Notes: a model not told the origin generated them from the letters alone. A DNA stretch of 64,000 nt from Rebecca billardiae RCC1528 (GCA_965240325.2 OZ251226.1:3410001-3474000); one strand, 5' to 3'; positions 44,264 through 55,805 are shown, numbered from the stretch's first letter. Made by a program: numbers and translations.

Positions 44264-44947
44264 GCAGGGGTGGCGCGGAGGGCGCGCGCGGCGCAGCCCA
44301 GCGTGCTGCTCGCGCTCGGCTGTTGGCACCGCTGTCCGCTGCCGCAACAGGGGCCAAGTCTGGTGCTGACTGGCGCCTGCCAGCCTCGGACTCGGACGCG
44401 CCGGCCGGCCGCAGCGTGCCGTTCATCATGCTCTTCCGGGCGGCGCCGCGACGGGGTCTTCATCCGCCCGGCCGCGGCCGCCCGGCCGCGGCCGCCCGGC
44501 CGCCCGCCCCCGGCCCGGGCCCGGCGTCGGGCCCAGACGGGCCACGGAGGCCAGACACTGGCACTGTCAATAGGGGGTCCATGACAGCAGCCCATTGATT
44601 TGTGATTTTCTTCAACCATGCGATTTAGGTGTCTGACGAGCGTGGCGCTTGCGGAGTCACTTACAGCAAATATGTCCCATCCAGCCCAGCCGTTGGAAGC
44701 ACTCAAACCCGACTCCGAGCGCCGTCGCGCGGTCGACGTCAATCACGACACGCTGTCATTGGCATGGGATATAATCATTGGCGAGTGATCATTGACAGCC
44801 CCCAGTGCACATCGGCAGTCGTCGTATGTATATATATGCAGCATATATATATACTAAGGTACTCGGTAGCGACCAGCCACCGGCACCAGGCCCGGATCAC
44901 GCGCGCACGGCACGGCAGCAGGCGGATGCACAGGCGCGCCGCCAGGG
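44264..44947. other. Intergenic region between convergent genes
   Basis: No gene. It contains a very GC-rich palindromic stretch of repeated ccggccgcggccgcccgg units (about 44468-44530) and short TA runs near 44830-44860. Confidence 0.5.
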
Positions 44948-46189
44948 TCACAACTTCTTGATGATCTGCACGACGTCCTCGTCCTGCAGCACGTGGTCCC
45001 GCCCCACCATCCCCGGGTTGTGCTTGACCGACGTGCCCCACACGAGCGCGTGCTTGAAGTCGGAGAGCAGCGCCTTGTGGATCTTGGTGATGAACTTCTC
45101 GACGGTCGGCTTGTCGTACCCGGAGAGGATCACCGGCGACTCGTAGTCGGGCATCTGGCCCTTCGGCTTGGTGTACACGCGCACAAGGTTGAGGTACTCC
45201 CAGATCTTGTCGAGCAGACCGTCGAGGTTCCACTTGAGGTGCGCCGAGATCGGGCAGTAGTGCGGGCACTGGTCGAGGATCTGCGCCGCGCAGCGCCGCA
45301 CGCAAAGCGCGAGCGCGCATGGGAGGGCGGGCGCGCGCGCATCGGCGCGCGCGAGCCACGCGCGCGCGGCGCGCGGGGGCGCTGGGCTCGGGCGCGGGCG
45401 GCGCACCTCGAGCTCCTCGAGCGAGATCGCGTCGAGCTTGTTGAGCACGTACACGCACGGCATGTACACGCGGTTCCCCTCGATCACGTCGATGAGCTGC
45501 TCGCCCGTGCAGTCCTCGTGCAAGATCACGTCCGCGTTGGTGATGCGGTACTCCTGCAGGATCACGCGCGCGACCTGCTGGTCGAGGTACTTGGGCTCGC
45601 CCTTGAAGGTCTGCGAGAGCGTCACGCCGCCCTTCTCCTTCCGCCGGAACGTGATCGCCGGCGGCTTCTGGTTCAGCCGGATCCCGAACCCCTCGAGCTC
45701 CTTCTCAATGATGGGCTTGTGGTTCATCGACTTGACCGCGTCCAGCACCACGAGGATCATCGTGCACGTGCGCGCGGTGGCGATGACCTGCCGCCCGCGG
45801 CCGCGGCCGTCCTTCGCGCCCTCGACGATCCCGGGCAGGTCGAGCATCTGGATCTTCGCGCCGCGGTGCCGGATCACGCCGGGGATGCACGTGAGCGTCG
45901 TGAACTCGTACGACGCGACCTCCGAGTACGTGTCCGTCATCGTGGAGAGGAGGGTGGACTTGCCGACGGAGGGGAAGCCGACGAGGCCGACGCGCGCGTC
46001 GCCGGTCTTCTTCACCTCGAACCCGTCGCCGCCGCCGCCGCCGCCGCCCGAGGCGTTCAGGTCGAGCAGGTCGCGCTTGTACTTTGCGAGCTTGGCCTTG
46101 AGCTGCATGATGTGCGACATGGTCGCCTTGTTCTTCTGCGTGCGGCCCAGCTCGGCCTCGATGTCCTTGATCTTGTCGAGGGTCGACAT
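44948..46189 (-). CDS. DRG1: Developmentally regulated GTP-binding protein DRG1
   Basis: Predicted exons 46189-45407 and 45280-44948, 371 aa, matching DRG1 length. The 126-bp intron is a multiple of three, so the unspliced frame stays open, but its translation is absent from the family and splicing restores [20 protein letters not shown]. The N-terminal helical region has RTQKNKAT. G1 is GFPSVGKST, the DRG-specific switch is [17 protein letters not shown]3 is DLPGI, followed by [13 protein letters not shown], and G4 is NKLD. The C-terminal TGS domain runs from [15 protein letters not shown] to the end. [14 protein letters not shown] and YTKPKGQ favour DRG1 over DRG2. DRG1 is a ribosome-associated, K+-stimulated GTPase that helps stalled ribosomes. 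This is among the most conserved proteins in the window. Confidence 0.96.
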   Translation of the reverse strand: MSTLDKIKDIEAELGRTQKNKATMSHIMQLKAKLAKYKRDLLDLNASGGGGGGGDGFEVKKTGDARVGLVGFPSVGKSTLLSTMTDTYSEVASYEFTTLTCIPGVIRHRGAKIQMLDLPGIVEGAKDGRGRGRQVIATARTCTMILVVLDAVKSMNHKPIIEKELEGFGIRLNQKPPAITFRRKEKGGVTLSQTFKGEPKYLDQQVARVILQEYRITNADVILHEDCTGEQLIDVIEGNRVYMPCVYVLNKLDAISLEELEVRRPRPSPAPPRAARAWLARADARAPALPCALALCVRRCAAQILDQCPHYCPISAHLKWNLDGLLDKIWEYLNLVRVYTKPKGQMPDYESPVILSGYDKPTVEKFITKIHKALLSDFKHALVWGTSVKHNPGMVGRDHVLQDEDVVQIIKKL

Positions 46190-46784
46190 GGCGCCTGCCG
46201 ATGCGCACGGGCTGCCCCCGTGCCGCGCTCACCGCCACCCTCCTTCCCGGCAAAGCCGCGCGCCGCGTCGGCACTGGGCACGCAGCACGCGATGGCGCCT
46301 TCCCCAGAATCCCAGTCCGGTGCTCTCCGGTCGGCAGTAGTGAGTCGGGATTGCCGGCAGCAGTCTGCGCGTCTGGCGCGAGCCAAGGGTCGAGCATGGC
46401 GGAGTCAGGTGCTTGGCGTAACGCTAGACACTCCCGCTTGCGCCAGCGGTACGGTGCAGTCGGTCCGCGGTCGTTAATCACCTGGCACCGGCACACGCGC
46501 GGCGCTCCGCTTTCCGCTGCCGGCGGATTGCGGCCCCTCAAGTGCGGGCTGTTCAGTGCAGCACGGCTTGGCCTCATGTAGTCATGTCGCGCCAGAGTGC
46601 GCTCAGCTCATGAGTGCGCGCCTCTGACCGAGCGCGGGGCGGCGGTTCTGTCTCAGCCGCCCAACGCCCGACGACACGTGAGCCGTGCGGTGCCATTCGT
46701 GCGCGGGCCCGAGTCACCGCTCACCTGCGTGTCGGACTGATTAGACCGCTACGGTTTGATGCCTTCACGACTGTGTGGACAGCG

Positions 46785-46887
46785 CAGGTATGACGGCGGC
46801 GCAGGTCTCCTGATTTGGCAGCGGCAGTGCGTGCGCGATCGTCAACAAGTCGGCGTTGGTGGCAGAGCACTGCCCGCTCTGCGATCG
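46785..46887 (+). repeat. Second dispersed repeat family, copy 1
   Basis: Segments caggta, ggtctcctgatt, ggcagtgc, gatcgtc and aagtcggcgttggtggcaga recur in the same order at 47436-47534, and partly at 50606-50665. Confidence 0.75.
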
Positions 46888-47435
46888 AACAACATGAGCG
46901 CGGCTTGAGCTGCCCTGTCAGCGAGTAGCCGGCTAGCCGCGTCGGACACGGATGTCAAACCTGACCGCGCCGCGGGACCCCGCGGCCTGGGGCCGCCTGG
47001 GCTGGCTGGGAACCGTGCGCCGCTTCGTTGTGCGTGGCCTCGCATGGTCCATGGACCTGCCGTGCCCCAGTCAGATGTCAGATGGCAGTCTACCGCTGGT
47101 AGCAGCTGGTCCAGCCGTCCCGGGCGTCCCCGTGCGCGGTGCGCCCTTGGCGGCTTGGCCGTTTACGCGCTTTAGCCCGGCTCGGTCTTAGGTCGCTGTC
47201 GTCGGTGACTCGGTGTGTTGTGTCGTCGGTCCGTTTATTCTCATAACATTGATAACGGCGGTGTCTTTTTGGCCGTTGCCAAACTGTCCCGGCCTCGCAG
47301 GCGGAAGGCTGAATGAATCTTCTTCTGGCGACGGCGCGACCATTGCGGTGACGACGGCTTCATGGGCGGTGACAGTTGGCGTGTGTCAATCTCGCCTGCC
47401 CAGGCCCCCAGGACCCATTCTATGATTTAACGGCA

Positions 47436-47534
47436 CAGGTAGGACGACGCGGGTCTCCTGATTCGTCGGCGGCAGTGCCCGATCGTCGACACGAAGTCGG
47501 CGTTGGTGGCAGAGCATAGCCTGCACCGCGATCA
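47436..47534 (+). repeat. Second dispersed repeat family, copy 2
   Basis: This shares ordered blocks with 46785-46887, including aagtcggcgttggtggcaga. It is preceded by ttctatgatttaa, a string also found before the third copy at about 50590. Confidence 0.75.
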
Positions 47535-48727
47535 GTCACCAGGCTGAGTGCGTCCCTTATTCTTCGTTCCGAAAACTGTAATTAAAGAGCCCGCGGCTGT
47601 CATAAATGATTATTGAATGTCCGCTCAGGGAATCCAAAGGAAAGGGCGGGGGAATCAGCAATAATCGTCAAACGTCATGGCCTTCATTCCGTTTGGCCAT
47701 TTTTTACGGCCATGAACATGAATGTGCATGACGTGCGCTCAACTTTGTATTGGATGTGTCCCTTCGTTTTGGGGGAAATTTGAAACGCGTTTTGTCATCA
47801 ATTACTGTTGTGTGACTACTCTATAATAGTCCAAAAGAACAAAAGGAATGTTCATTTCGCCCGAAATTATGTTGCACTATTTTACGGGTATTTTAGTCAA
47901 TGTTCAACTGAATCGAATTGACGAATGTGAGTAGTGAATAATGTGAATCAGACACCTGCACTTCGTGTGTGCAGTTTTCATCAGGTCACGAAAGCGCCAA
48001 ACGTCGCCACCACGGCACCTCGCGCCTTCTGGTATATTACGAATGCACATATCTCAATTACTAATGTGGGCGCCAAACATACCGTTACATATGATTGACG
48101 AACTCGCGGTCTCTGCGCGTCTCCGCCTGAATCACACCCAGACTACCGGGTTAGTCAATGTATCGCGTGTCGTAGATCAACGCAATCATGGGCCGAATCC
48201 GAGAGCGGTAGGAGTAATTGCAAAAATTGAAGGAGCAGATAGGATCTGCATTGATCTGATATACCGCGGCCATGCGTCCATCAGCAAGAGGTGCTGAAAG
48301 ATACCGCAAGCGATGACCCGCGGCTCATTAGCCGGTCATTAGGAACCGCGGACGATTTATGCGCGATATTCCGCGTACTCGCAATTCCGTCGTTTGTGTG
48401 GTACGTGGGAGGGCTCCGGCGCGGCTTGGGTTGGGCGGCGACGGTCGGCGTCTCTGTGAAGCGGTAGTTTTTCTCGCGGGAGGGTCAGCAAATATTCTCG
48501 CCATTGACGTCGCAGAACATTTTGAGGGCATCGCCGATCGCCTCGCCGAGCATCGATGAGTACGAAATCACGACGAGCAACGACCGATCTGTGTGCGAGA
48601 TGAGTCGCCGCGACGATGATTGAGGTCCAATTCGCAATTTGCCTCTGCACGCAAAGATCCATCCCGCTCCGAGCCAACCCGTCGGTCGTCGTCGCCTCCA
48701 CCCCAGCGCTCTCGTCCTCGTCGAGAA

Positions 48728-50383
48728 ATGGCATCCCGCGGACACGTCGGCGCGTACTCGTCCCCACGCCCTGTGTCGAAGCTTCGCACCAGCGAGCTCG
48801 AGGCCGCCGCCGCGCTCATGCTCTCCGCCAAGCGCCCGCCGCCGCCGCGGACGCAGCTCGAGGTGCCGCACGCCGCCGAGCCCGACCCGCTGCCTGCGAC
48901 GTGCGCGGTGGCCGAGGACGGCGTTGACACGGTGGTCGAGATGGACGGCGACACCTACCGCATCGACACGTCCCCCCTGGGCCTCCTCGGCCAGGGCGGC
49001 CAGGGAGCCGTGCGCGCCGCCGAGCGCGCGTCGGACGGTCGCACGTTTGCGGTCAAGCAGGCGATGCGCCGCACCTCGGGCGCGCGGGAGCTGCTGCGCG
49101 AGGCGGCGGCGCTGCGCCGGCTCGACCACCCGAACGTGATCAAGATCGAGTCGTTCACCGCCGACGCCCCCAGCCGCGCCCACCCCGTCTGCATCGCGCT
49201 CGAGCTGTGCGAGGGCGGCGAGCTGTTTGACGAGGTGCTCGCGGTCGCGGAGGCGCGCGAGAGCGGCGCACCCAGCGGCGAGGAGGAGGAGGAGGGCGGC
49301 AGCGCGAACGCCGGCGGGCTGTCGTTCGGCCGCGTCCGGCGGTACATGCGCCAGCTCGTATCCGCCGTCGCGCACTGCCACGCGCGCGGCGTGTGCCACC
49401 GCGACATCAAGGCCGAGAACATTCTCCTCACCACGGACGGCAGCCCAGCCGGCAGCGCGGCCGGCAGCGCGGGCGCGCAGCTCCGGCTGATCGACTTCGG
49501 CCTCGCCTCGATCGGGCCCGACGGGGCGACGGAGCCGGCGGACGAGGAGGCGCTCGCGCACACGCGGTGCGGCTCGCTCATGTACGCCGCGCCCGAGCTC
49601 CTCGCCTCGCACGCCGCGCTGCGCCCCGCCGCCGCCGCCGCGCCGCCGCCGGGCGCTTGGCGCGCGTACGACGCGCGCAAGGTGGACGTGTGGTCGCTGG
49701 GTGTGGTGCTGTACGCGATGCTCACGGCCACGCTGCCCTTCAAGTGCGCGCACGCGGAGATGTGCTCGCGGTACGCCAGCTTCCTCGCGGGCAAGAGCGG
49801 CCGCCTCTTCGCCGGCATCCCCGCCGACGCCCTCTCGCTGCTGCGCGCGATGCTGCAGCCCGAGCCGCAGCGGCGCGCGCACGCGGCGCAGCTGCTCGCG
49901 CACCCGTGGCTGTGCGGAGCCGACGACGCGCACGCGCCCGCGCCCGCGCTGCTGCCGACGGCGGCGGCGGCGGCCGCCGCGGCGATGGCGTCGATCGAGC
50001 GCAGGCCCACGTGCGACAGCGACTCCTCCGCGTGGGCGCCCGCCATGCCGCCGGCGGAGGCGGGCATGCGCACACCCTCGGGCACGGGCTGCGCGCACTC
50101 GCCGCTGCGGCGCGCTGCGGGCGACGTGCTGCTGGCGACGCTCGCGGCCAAGCGGCGGCGCGAGGCGGAGTGCTGCTCGGCGTGCGCGCTCGATCCGACG
50201 CGGTGCGCCTGCGCGAAGCGTGAGGGCTCGTGGGCCGGCTTCGCGTCGGACCCGGACCTCAACCACGCGAAGCGCGCATGCCTCGCGGGCGGCAAGGCGG
50301 CGCCTGCCGCCGCCAGCGCAGCGGGCCGCGCCTCAGACGGCGGCCGTGCCCGTGGCGACGCGTCGCGGCCGGCGCGCGCCTGA
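48728..50383 (+). CDS. CAMK/SNF1-like serine/threonine protein kinase
   Basis: 551 aa, single exon, from the first in-frame ATG (MASRGHVGAYSSPRPVSKLR). The kinase domain covers about residues 80-400. It has the glycine loop GQGGQGAVR (89-97), Lys110, the catalytic loop CHRDIKAEN (223-231), DFG 256-258, CGSLMYAAPE (281-290) and VDVWSLGVVLYAMLTATLPF. The CGSxxYAAPE and DVWSxGVxLYAMLxxxLPF patterns place it in the CAMK/AMPK-like group. There are inserts before the catalytic loop (acidic, about 180-198) and after APE (Ala/Pro-rich). The C-terminal tail has a small Cys-rich patch (CCSACALDPTRCACAKR) that might bind metal. All catalytic residues are intact; the target is unknown. Confidence 0.88.
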   Translation: MASRGHVGAYSSPRPVSKLRTSELEAAAALMLSAKRPPPPRTQLEVPHAAEPDPLPATCAVAEDGVDTVVEMDGDTYRIDTSPLGLLGQGGQGAVRAAERASDGRTFAVKQAMRRTSGARELLREAAALRRLDHPNVIKIESFTADAPSRAHPVCIALELCEGGELFDEVLAVAEARESGAPSGEEEEEGGSANAGGLSFGRVRRYMRQLVSAVAHCHARGVCHRDIKAENILLTTDGSPAGSAAGSAGAQLRLIDFGLASIGPDGATEPADEEALAHTRCGSLMYAAPELLASHAALRPAAAAAPPPGAWRAYDARKVDVWSLGVVLYAMLTATLPFKCAHAEMCSRYASFLAGKSGRLFAGIPADALSLLRAMLQPEPQRRAHAAQLLAHPWLCGADDAHAPAPALLPTAAAAAAAAMASIERRPTCDSDSSAWAPAMPPAEAGMRTPSGTGCAHSPLRRAAGDVLLATLAAKRRREAECCSACALDPTRCACAKREGSWAGFASDPDLNHAKRACLAGGKAAPAAASAAGRASDGGRARGDASRPARA

Positions 50384-50932
50384 GGCGCGTGTAGGCTCTA
50401 GTCTTATACGAACGTAGTGTACTGTCATGTGCGTATCGAGTGATGGTCGACGTAGTTACAAGCCCGTCCTGCAATGCCTACCGCCGCTTCTGATAGACTC
50501 ACAGTGTATACTGCCTAGCTATGATGATGACGGTCCCACGGACCGACACGACAGTCCCTGGGACCCGCATCAAAGGCATCGGACTAATTCTATGATTTAA
50601 AGACACAGGCACGAGGGCGCAGCTCTCCTGATTCGTCTGTAGTGGTACTGGTCGAAGCTTGCAGCAGTGGCAGTGGTGTGAGCGCGTTGATGTTGGTCCC
50701 CATGGCGGATGTCGTTGTTGTCGTCGTCCGGACGTCGTCAGGCCCACCAGGAAGTGCATGGGTACGAAATCAAAGGCGAGTGAGCATGTTGGCGTCGGCC
50801 AGGCCGTCCCCTACTTGGTCAGCAGCTGGTGCGGATGATGTCGTCGCCTACTTGGTCAGTGGCAGGTCATGGTGGACGATGGTGTAGCCTGTTCTTGGTC
50901 AGCAGCTGGTGGGTGATGTTGTGGCCGAAGTT
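50384..50932. other. Intergenic region with a partial dispersed repeat
   Basis: No gene. It includes ttctatgatttaa (about 50589) followed by a third, diverged copy of the second dispersed repeat (50606-50665). It ends at the tandem array beside the retroelement. Confidence 0.5.
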
Positions 50933-51386
50933 AATAGTAGTTGGACTCGCCTGAGTTAGTAGTAGTTGGACTCGCCGAAGTTGGTAGTAGTTGGACTCGC
51001 CGAAGTTAGTAGTAGTTGGACTCGCCTGAGTTAGTAGTAGTTGGACTCGCCGAAGTTAGTAGTAGTTGGACTCGCCGAAGTTAGTAGTAGTTGGACTCGC
51101 CGAAGTTAGTAGTCGTAGTTGGACTCGCCGAAGTTAGTAGTAGTTGGACTCGCCGAAGTTAGTAGTAGTTGGACTCGCCGAAGTTAGTAGTAGTTGGACT
51201 CGCCGAAGTTAGTAGTAGTAGTTGGACTCACCGAGGTTAGTAGTAGTTGGACTCGCCGAAGTTAGTAGTAGTTGGACTCGCCGAAGTTAGTAGTAGTTGG
51301 ACTCGCCGAAGTTATTAGTAGTAGTTGGACTCGCCGAAGTTTGTAGTAGTTGGACTCGCCGAAGTTAGTAGTAGTTGGACTCGCCG
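50933..51386. repeat. 24-27 bp tandem array at the 3' side of the retroelement
   Basis: About 18 copies of a unit such as gttagtagtagttggactcg (plus ccgaa) run head-to-tail. Small variants exist (cctgag for ccgaag, extra agt triplets). On the minus strand, the direction of the retroelement, this array lies downstream of the ORF stop, separated by about 180 bp. It may be the element's 3' tail or an independent minisatellite. Confidence 0.93.
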
Positions 51387-54300
51387 TCGGGGACTGGTTC
51401 CGGTACTTGTGGGGGATGGTCGTGTCTCTGCTGGGCCTGGTGGTTCTGGTTGAGCTCGTCCTCCTCCTCCCCCCCCCCCCCCCCCCCCCCGGCGCTTGGG
51501 CAGTTCCCCCACCCTCCCCAGCAGGGGCCTCTGGCCAGCCTGAGTTCTGCCTGCGGGCCCGTGGCCTCAGTGGGCCTGACCTGGCAGTGCCCTTGGGACT
51601 GTGGTCCTGTAATGGCCTCTCCAGTGAGAGATGACCCTGGTCTGTCCGAGTGCGCCCGCTGCCAGCCTGGTGGCCACTTGGGGCCAGGGTAGCACCTCAA
51701 TGTGCAGCGGGTCGTGCCGGTTGTACTGGGGGGAGCCTGGGCTGTGGAAGACCTGGACCATACGAAGAGGGGCGCCGGTGTGAGGGTCTCTGGTGACCAG
51801 GACGACTGTGGTGTTCGCCCCTGCTGCCACACAGGGGAGGAGTGCATCTGCCAACGGGGTGCCAGCCTCTCGAACCGTGCCCAGGGTGGCAGCCGCTGCT
51901 GCTGCCCTCTGTGCGCTCCCATCGGGCTCGAGGTGGGCCGGCTGGAGGGCCACTGCGGCCGCCAGGACCCCCTGGTGCTGCGCACTCAGGGACAGGGCGT
52001 GCTGTACGGTGGCTTGCCTCAGTGCCTGGGCGCTCCTGGTTGCCCCTGCTGGGTCTTCGCGGGCCCCTGCGCGGGTGACGCCCAGTACCGCAAGGAACCC
52101 GCAGTTGGCACCAGTGCCATCGACGTCAGCATCCTGCAGTTCAGCTGCTGCATAGTAGGCATTGAGGGCCTGTTGGCCAGGTTCCTGCTGGGCCAGTGGG
52201 CCAGGGGGTGGAGGGGCCCTGCTGCCGGCCGGGGGCTGGCGCCCCCCTGCTGGGCCCTCCTGGCTGCTTGATGGGGGTCGGGGGCCCTGTGTTCGGTCAG
52301 GGGAGGGTGTGAGTCTTGGGCCGCTGGCGGACGATCCCTGGGTCTGCCCATCTCTGGGGCTCGCTCCCCCTGTGAGGCGGCCGCGGCGGAGAGCGGTGAG
52401 GAAGTGCGCGAGGTCGTACCGGCGCTGGCGGCCCTCCGTCCCAGCTGTAGCTAGCTCGAGGCGCTTGTGGTGGATGTGGGTGGTGACGCTGACGATGGTA
52501 GAGTGTAAGCTTCCCACCTTGTAGCTGCCGTCCCGCCCGGCTGGCTGGCCATCCTGCTCGTCTGACTGGTCTGCATCGGCAGAGGCGCTGTTACTGTCTC
52601 CCCCGTCCCGCGCGGTCCGCCAGGGGTACTGTTTTGCGCTCTCCTGGGCGGCTGCCACTACTGCCTTGGGGATCTGGCCCGCATAGTAGTGCCGGTGGGC
52701 TGTAGCCTGCTCTGCCAGGTCTTGCCTGTCTTGCATCGGCATCCTGCCGCCAGTGCGCTTGTCAAGCATCCGGATGATGCTATGCTGTGCCATGCTCCTG
52801 GCGTCGGCGTGGGGGCAGTCACAGAAGACGTGCGTGGCAGAGTCCGGCCCAGGGGCGTCCGATCCTGCCTCGAGGCAGAACAGACAGTCGGTGCCCAGCG
52901 TGCAGTCCGGCCATTGCTGGCTATATGGGACTGCATCCAATCCTGGGTTGGCCCCTGCAGCATCTTGATTATACTCCAGCGCCCCGACGCAGCACCTGAG
53001 GACGAACTTGGTGAGGCGCTCTGGCTTGGTGAACTGGTTCCGCAGCGAGAGGGTGGATTCCTGGGTGTGTAGGGAGTCGTCCCCCATCTTGATGGCGTAC
53101 TTGGCGCTCCTGCGCTGCCTCTCTGCCGCCTGTTCGGGGGACTCGTCGTTGCCAGGGGTGGGATCCAGGCGCGCCTCCAGGGCTGCTCTGCGGGCGCGCT
53201 CTATTACCAGCCTCCTGACGGGGAGGGGCCCTGACTGCAGGAGAGCCCCTGCAGTGTCCACCAGCCCATATGCTGCAGGGAGCCAGACGTTCTTTCCTAG
53301 CATGTGTGATGGGTCCATGCCATCTACAGCCACTCGCTTGGCTGCCCAGTCCGCACACAGGTTGCATACAGTGCGGTCCACGTCTTCGGAGGAAGGTTCG
53401 GTGCCCACGAAGGCCCTGGTGGCTCTGCGCAGCGATGCCAGCTGGGGAGGGGGCACTGTGTAGGTGCCGCCCGACGCGTCCGGTTCCGGCTGGAGAATTT
53501 CGCGCACCATATCGTCCAGTGATGGTCCACCCCTTCCGCGTGAGTGGCCGCTCATTTGGGGGTAGTACATCCAGGTGGTGCCGCGAGAGCACTCGTCAAT
53601 CACATGCAGGAGCCTGGACATGTGCGGGTTGTGGGCCTGATTCTTGCTCATTCTGGGCTCCCAGCCTGGGGGGCGGGTGGTATTTGGCTGGGCTGCCTGG
53701 CCCCCTGCTGCGGAGTCCAACGCTGGCCTGGCCCAGAGGAGGTGCTTGAGTGCATCGTCGCAGTCCCAGCTGACATGAATGGTGCTACCTGGTAGGCCAG
53801 CCAGGAGTTTGGTGAGGAGTGTGGCAGATGCCACCTCCGAGTTGGCTGCAGTCTGCTGCCCGTGGTATGTGGCACTTGCCAGGCGCACGCACTCCTGGTC
53901 TCGCAGCCGGCCTGCGCCACGGGCATGTACAATGTAGGCGGCCCCAGCGGCCCCTGTGGCTGTGTCTGGCTTGTACGACCCATCTACCCCCGCTGTGACG
54001 GTGGCTGCTGCCTGGGTCACGTCTGCTGGTGCAGTGGGCACATCTGCCTCATAGGCGGCCGTTCTGGCTTCCTGCAGATGGGCGGTGTACAGGAAATTTG
54101 CGGGGCTCGTGGCCAGTTTTACCGCAGTGCGGACAATGAGGCCTGCCATTGCTTCCGCAGCTCCTGCGTGGTGCTGCACAGCCGTCCACACCATGCTGCT
54201 GCCAGTGTGTGTGAGATGGCTGAGAGCTGGGGTGCCCTGTGCGTTGAGCAGGCGTTCCATGGACGTGCCATTATCGCTCAGGATGCTGCGCTCCATCAGG

Positions 54301-55805
54301 CTAGGCTGGCCGTCTCCCCCTGCACTTGCAGCCTGCAGCAGGGTGCCCATGGGGGTGTCGCCCAGGGCTGCGTAGTCCCGCGCGTCCCAGTCCGCTAACA
54401 GCTCCACGAGTCTCTCCTGATCAGAGGCCCTGCTAGGGATGAGGGGGGACCTGCAGGCCTCTCGCAGGGTCAGGTTGGCCAGTGTTGCGGAGCAGGCCAG
54501 CAGCCATGGCTCTGTGCCCCTGGGCGCGAGCGACAGGGCCTCCATTCCGCCTCTCACTGCAGGGGGCGCCAGTGTTCCGTTGGCCGGTTGTTGTCGGTGT
54601 GCCTCCAGGCAGGTCCTGGTGAGCAGGCCCACTTGTGTGGGGCTGTTGGCAGTCCGAAGGAGGGCAGCCGCTTGCACCCCGGCCTGCAGGGCGCTCGGCT
54701 CCTCCGGGCCTATCCCCATGCTGGGGGCTGGCCCACTGCCTGCTATGCGGGCCGCGGAGGGCGGGAGACCAGCTCTGCCCCACACGATGTCCATCACGAT
54801 GGCGCGCATTTTGTCTGTGATGCCGTAGCGGCGCACATCGCTCGCAGCCAGGTAGTAGCCTGCCACAGAGACCACATCATGCTGGAGGAGAGTGCCTGTG
54901 GTCACAGTGTGGCAGGCCGGGTCCCTGGCCGCTACTGCCACTTTCCAGGAGGCCGCGCGCAGCTTTGTCTCCAGTTTTGCGGCGTGCCTTGACCAATCGA
55001 GGTGGAGGGTGAGGACGTATCCGAGGTACTCAAAGTGGGTGTCTGGTCCGATGGAGGGGACAGTGGCCTGCGCACCGGCTATCTCAACGCGGAGGGGGGG
55101 CAGAGGAGGCGCGCCGTGCGCCCCTCTGCCCCTTCCTTTCTTTGCGTGCACACACTTCGAGGGGTTGAGTGCCATGCCGTGAGCGCTGAGGAATAGTCCC
55201 AGTGCGCGCACTTGGGCGGCGCTGTCCGTCTCTGACTCTGCAAGGAAAGCTATGTCGTCCATGTACCCCAAGATGCGCACCTTCAGGGAGTCTCCTGCGC
55301 CAGCGTCATGCCTGGCGGCTGGAAACGAGTATCCATGGTCAGGGTGGCTGGCTGAGTAGGATGCAATGAACATGTTCATGAAGAGACAGAATTTTATGGG
55401 ACTTAGCGGGCAGCCTTGCTTGCACCCACGCAGTATCGGCACTTTGTCAGTGTGGCCATAGGGGGTCCTGGTGGTGGCCACAGAGTGAGCGTCCAGTCGG
55501 TCAAGTTCATCAATTAGTTGGGCGGAGAAGCCGTGCAGGAGAAGGGCCTTCCTCAGCGACTCATGGGGCACTCTGTCAAAGGCCTTGCTTATATCACATG
55601 TAGTGACGTGGATCTCGGCAGAACTGGCCTTGGCATGGGTCATGGCTGCCACCAGTGCCGCCACTTGGAGCTCCGGCTGCCCGTGCTTGCTCGCTGCTGC
55701 TTGTTCCGGCGAGATCAGACCCAGCTGGTCACAGATCGACTGGATGCATCTCGCCCTGTGTGCTGCCGCCAGTTTGTACACAGTGCTTTGGAGTGCCACT
55801 CCCCT
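51387..55805 (-). mobile_element. 5'-truncated non-LTR (LINE-type) retroelement
   Basis: The coding part starts abruptly within the reverse transcriptase and runs to 51567, followed by a 3' region with a 22-bp C-run (51469-51490) and then the tandem array. I see no LTRs. Truncation at the 5' side is typical of target-primed reverse transcription. A target-site duplication could not be identified. The 5' end lies only about 200 bp upstream of the coiled-coil gene. Confidence 0.8.
51567..55799 (-). pseudogene. LINE ORF2-like protein: RT, RNase H, OTU-like domain (N-terminal truncated)
   Basis: A long open frame of 1410 residues without internal stops. It has no ATG at its start, which is a GTG codon preceded by an in-frame TGA about 12 bp upstream. 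Reverse transcriptase motifs are VTTCDISKAFDRVPHESL, LRGCKQGCPLSPIKFCLF and the active site LGYMDDIAF (about 55254-55265). An RNase H domain follows, with Asp in AGVDGSYKPDT, Glu in AANSEVASATLL and Asp in SWDCDDALKHL. Near the C terminus, DVDGTGANCGFLAVLG and a distant GHYRTTVP resemble the catalytic Cys and His motifs of OTU cysteine proteases. The conserved N-terminal part of the RT and any endonuclease domain are missing, so the copy should be immobile on its own. Absence of stops suggests a recent insertion. Confidence 0.83.

Larger units (their letters stand above)
46190..48727. other. Intergenic region including a low-GC island
   Basis: About 2.5 kb with no recognisable gene. It includes two copies of a second dispersed repeat (46785-46887, 47436-47534) and a distinctly AT-richer stretch from about 47570 to 48300. 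A 110-residue frame at 47965-48297 in the AT-richer part has no recognisable motif. Confidence 0.5.

Noticed and set aside
50933-51386. Array resembling a CRISPR (24-27 bp units)
   Set aside because: Units are head-to-tail with no unique spacers, and the genome is clearly eukaryotic.
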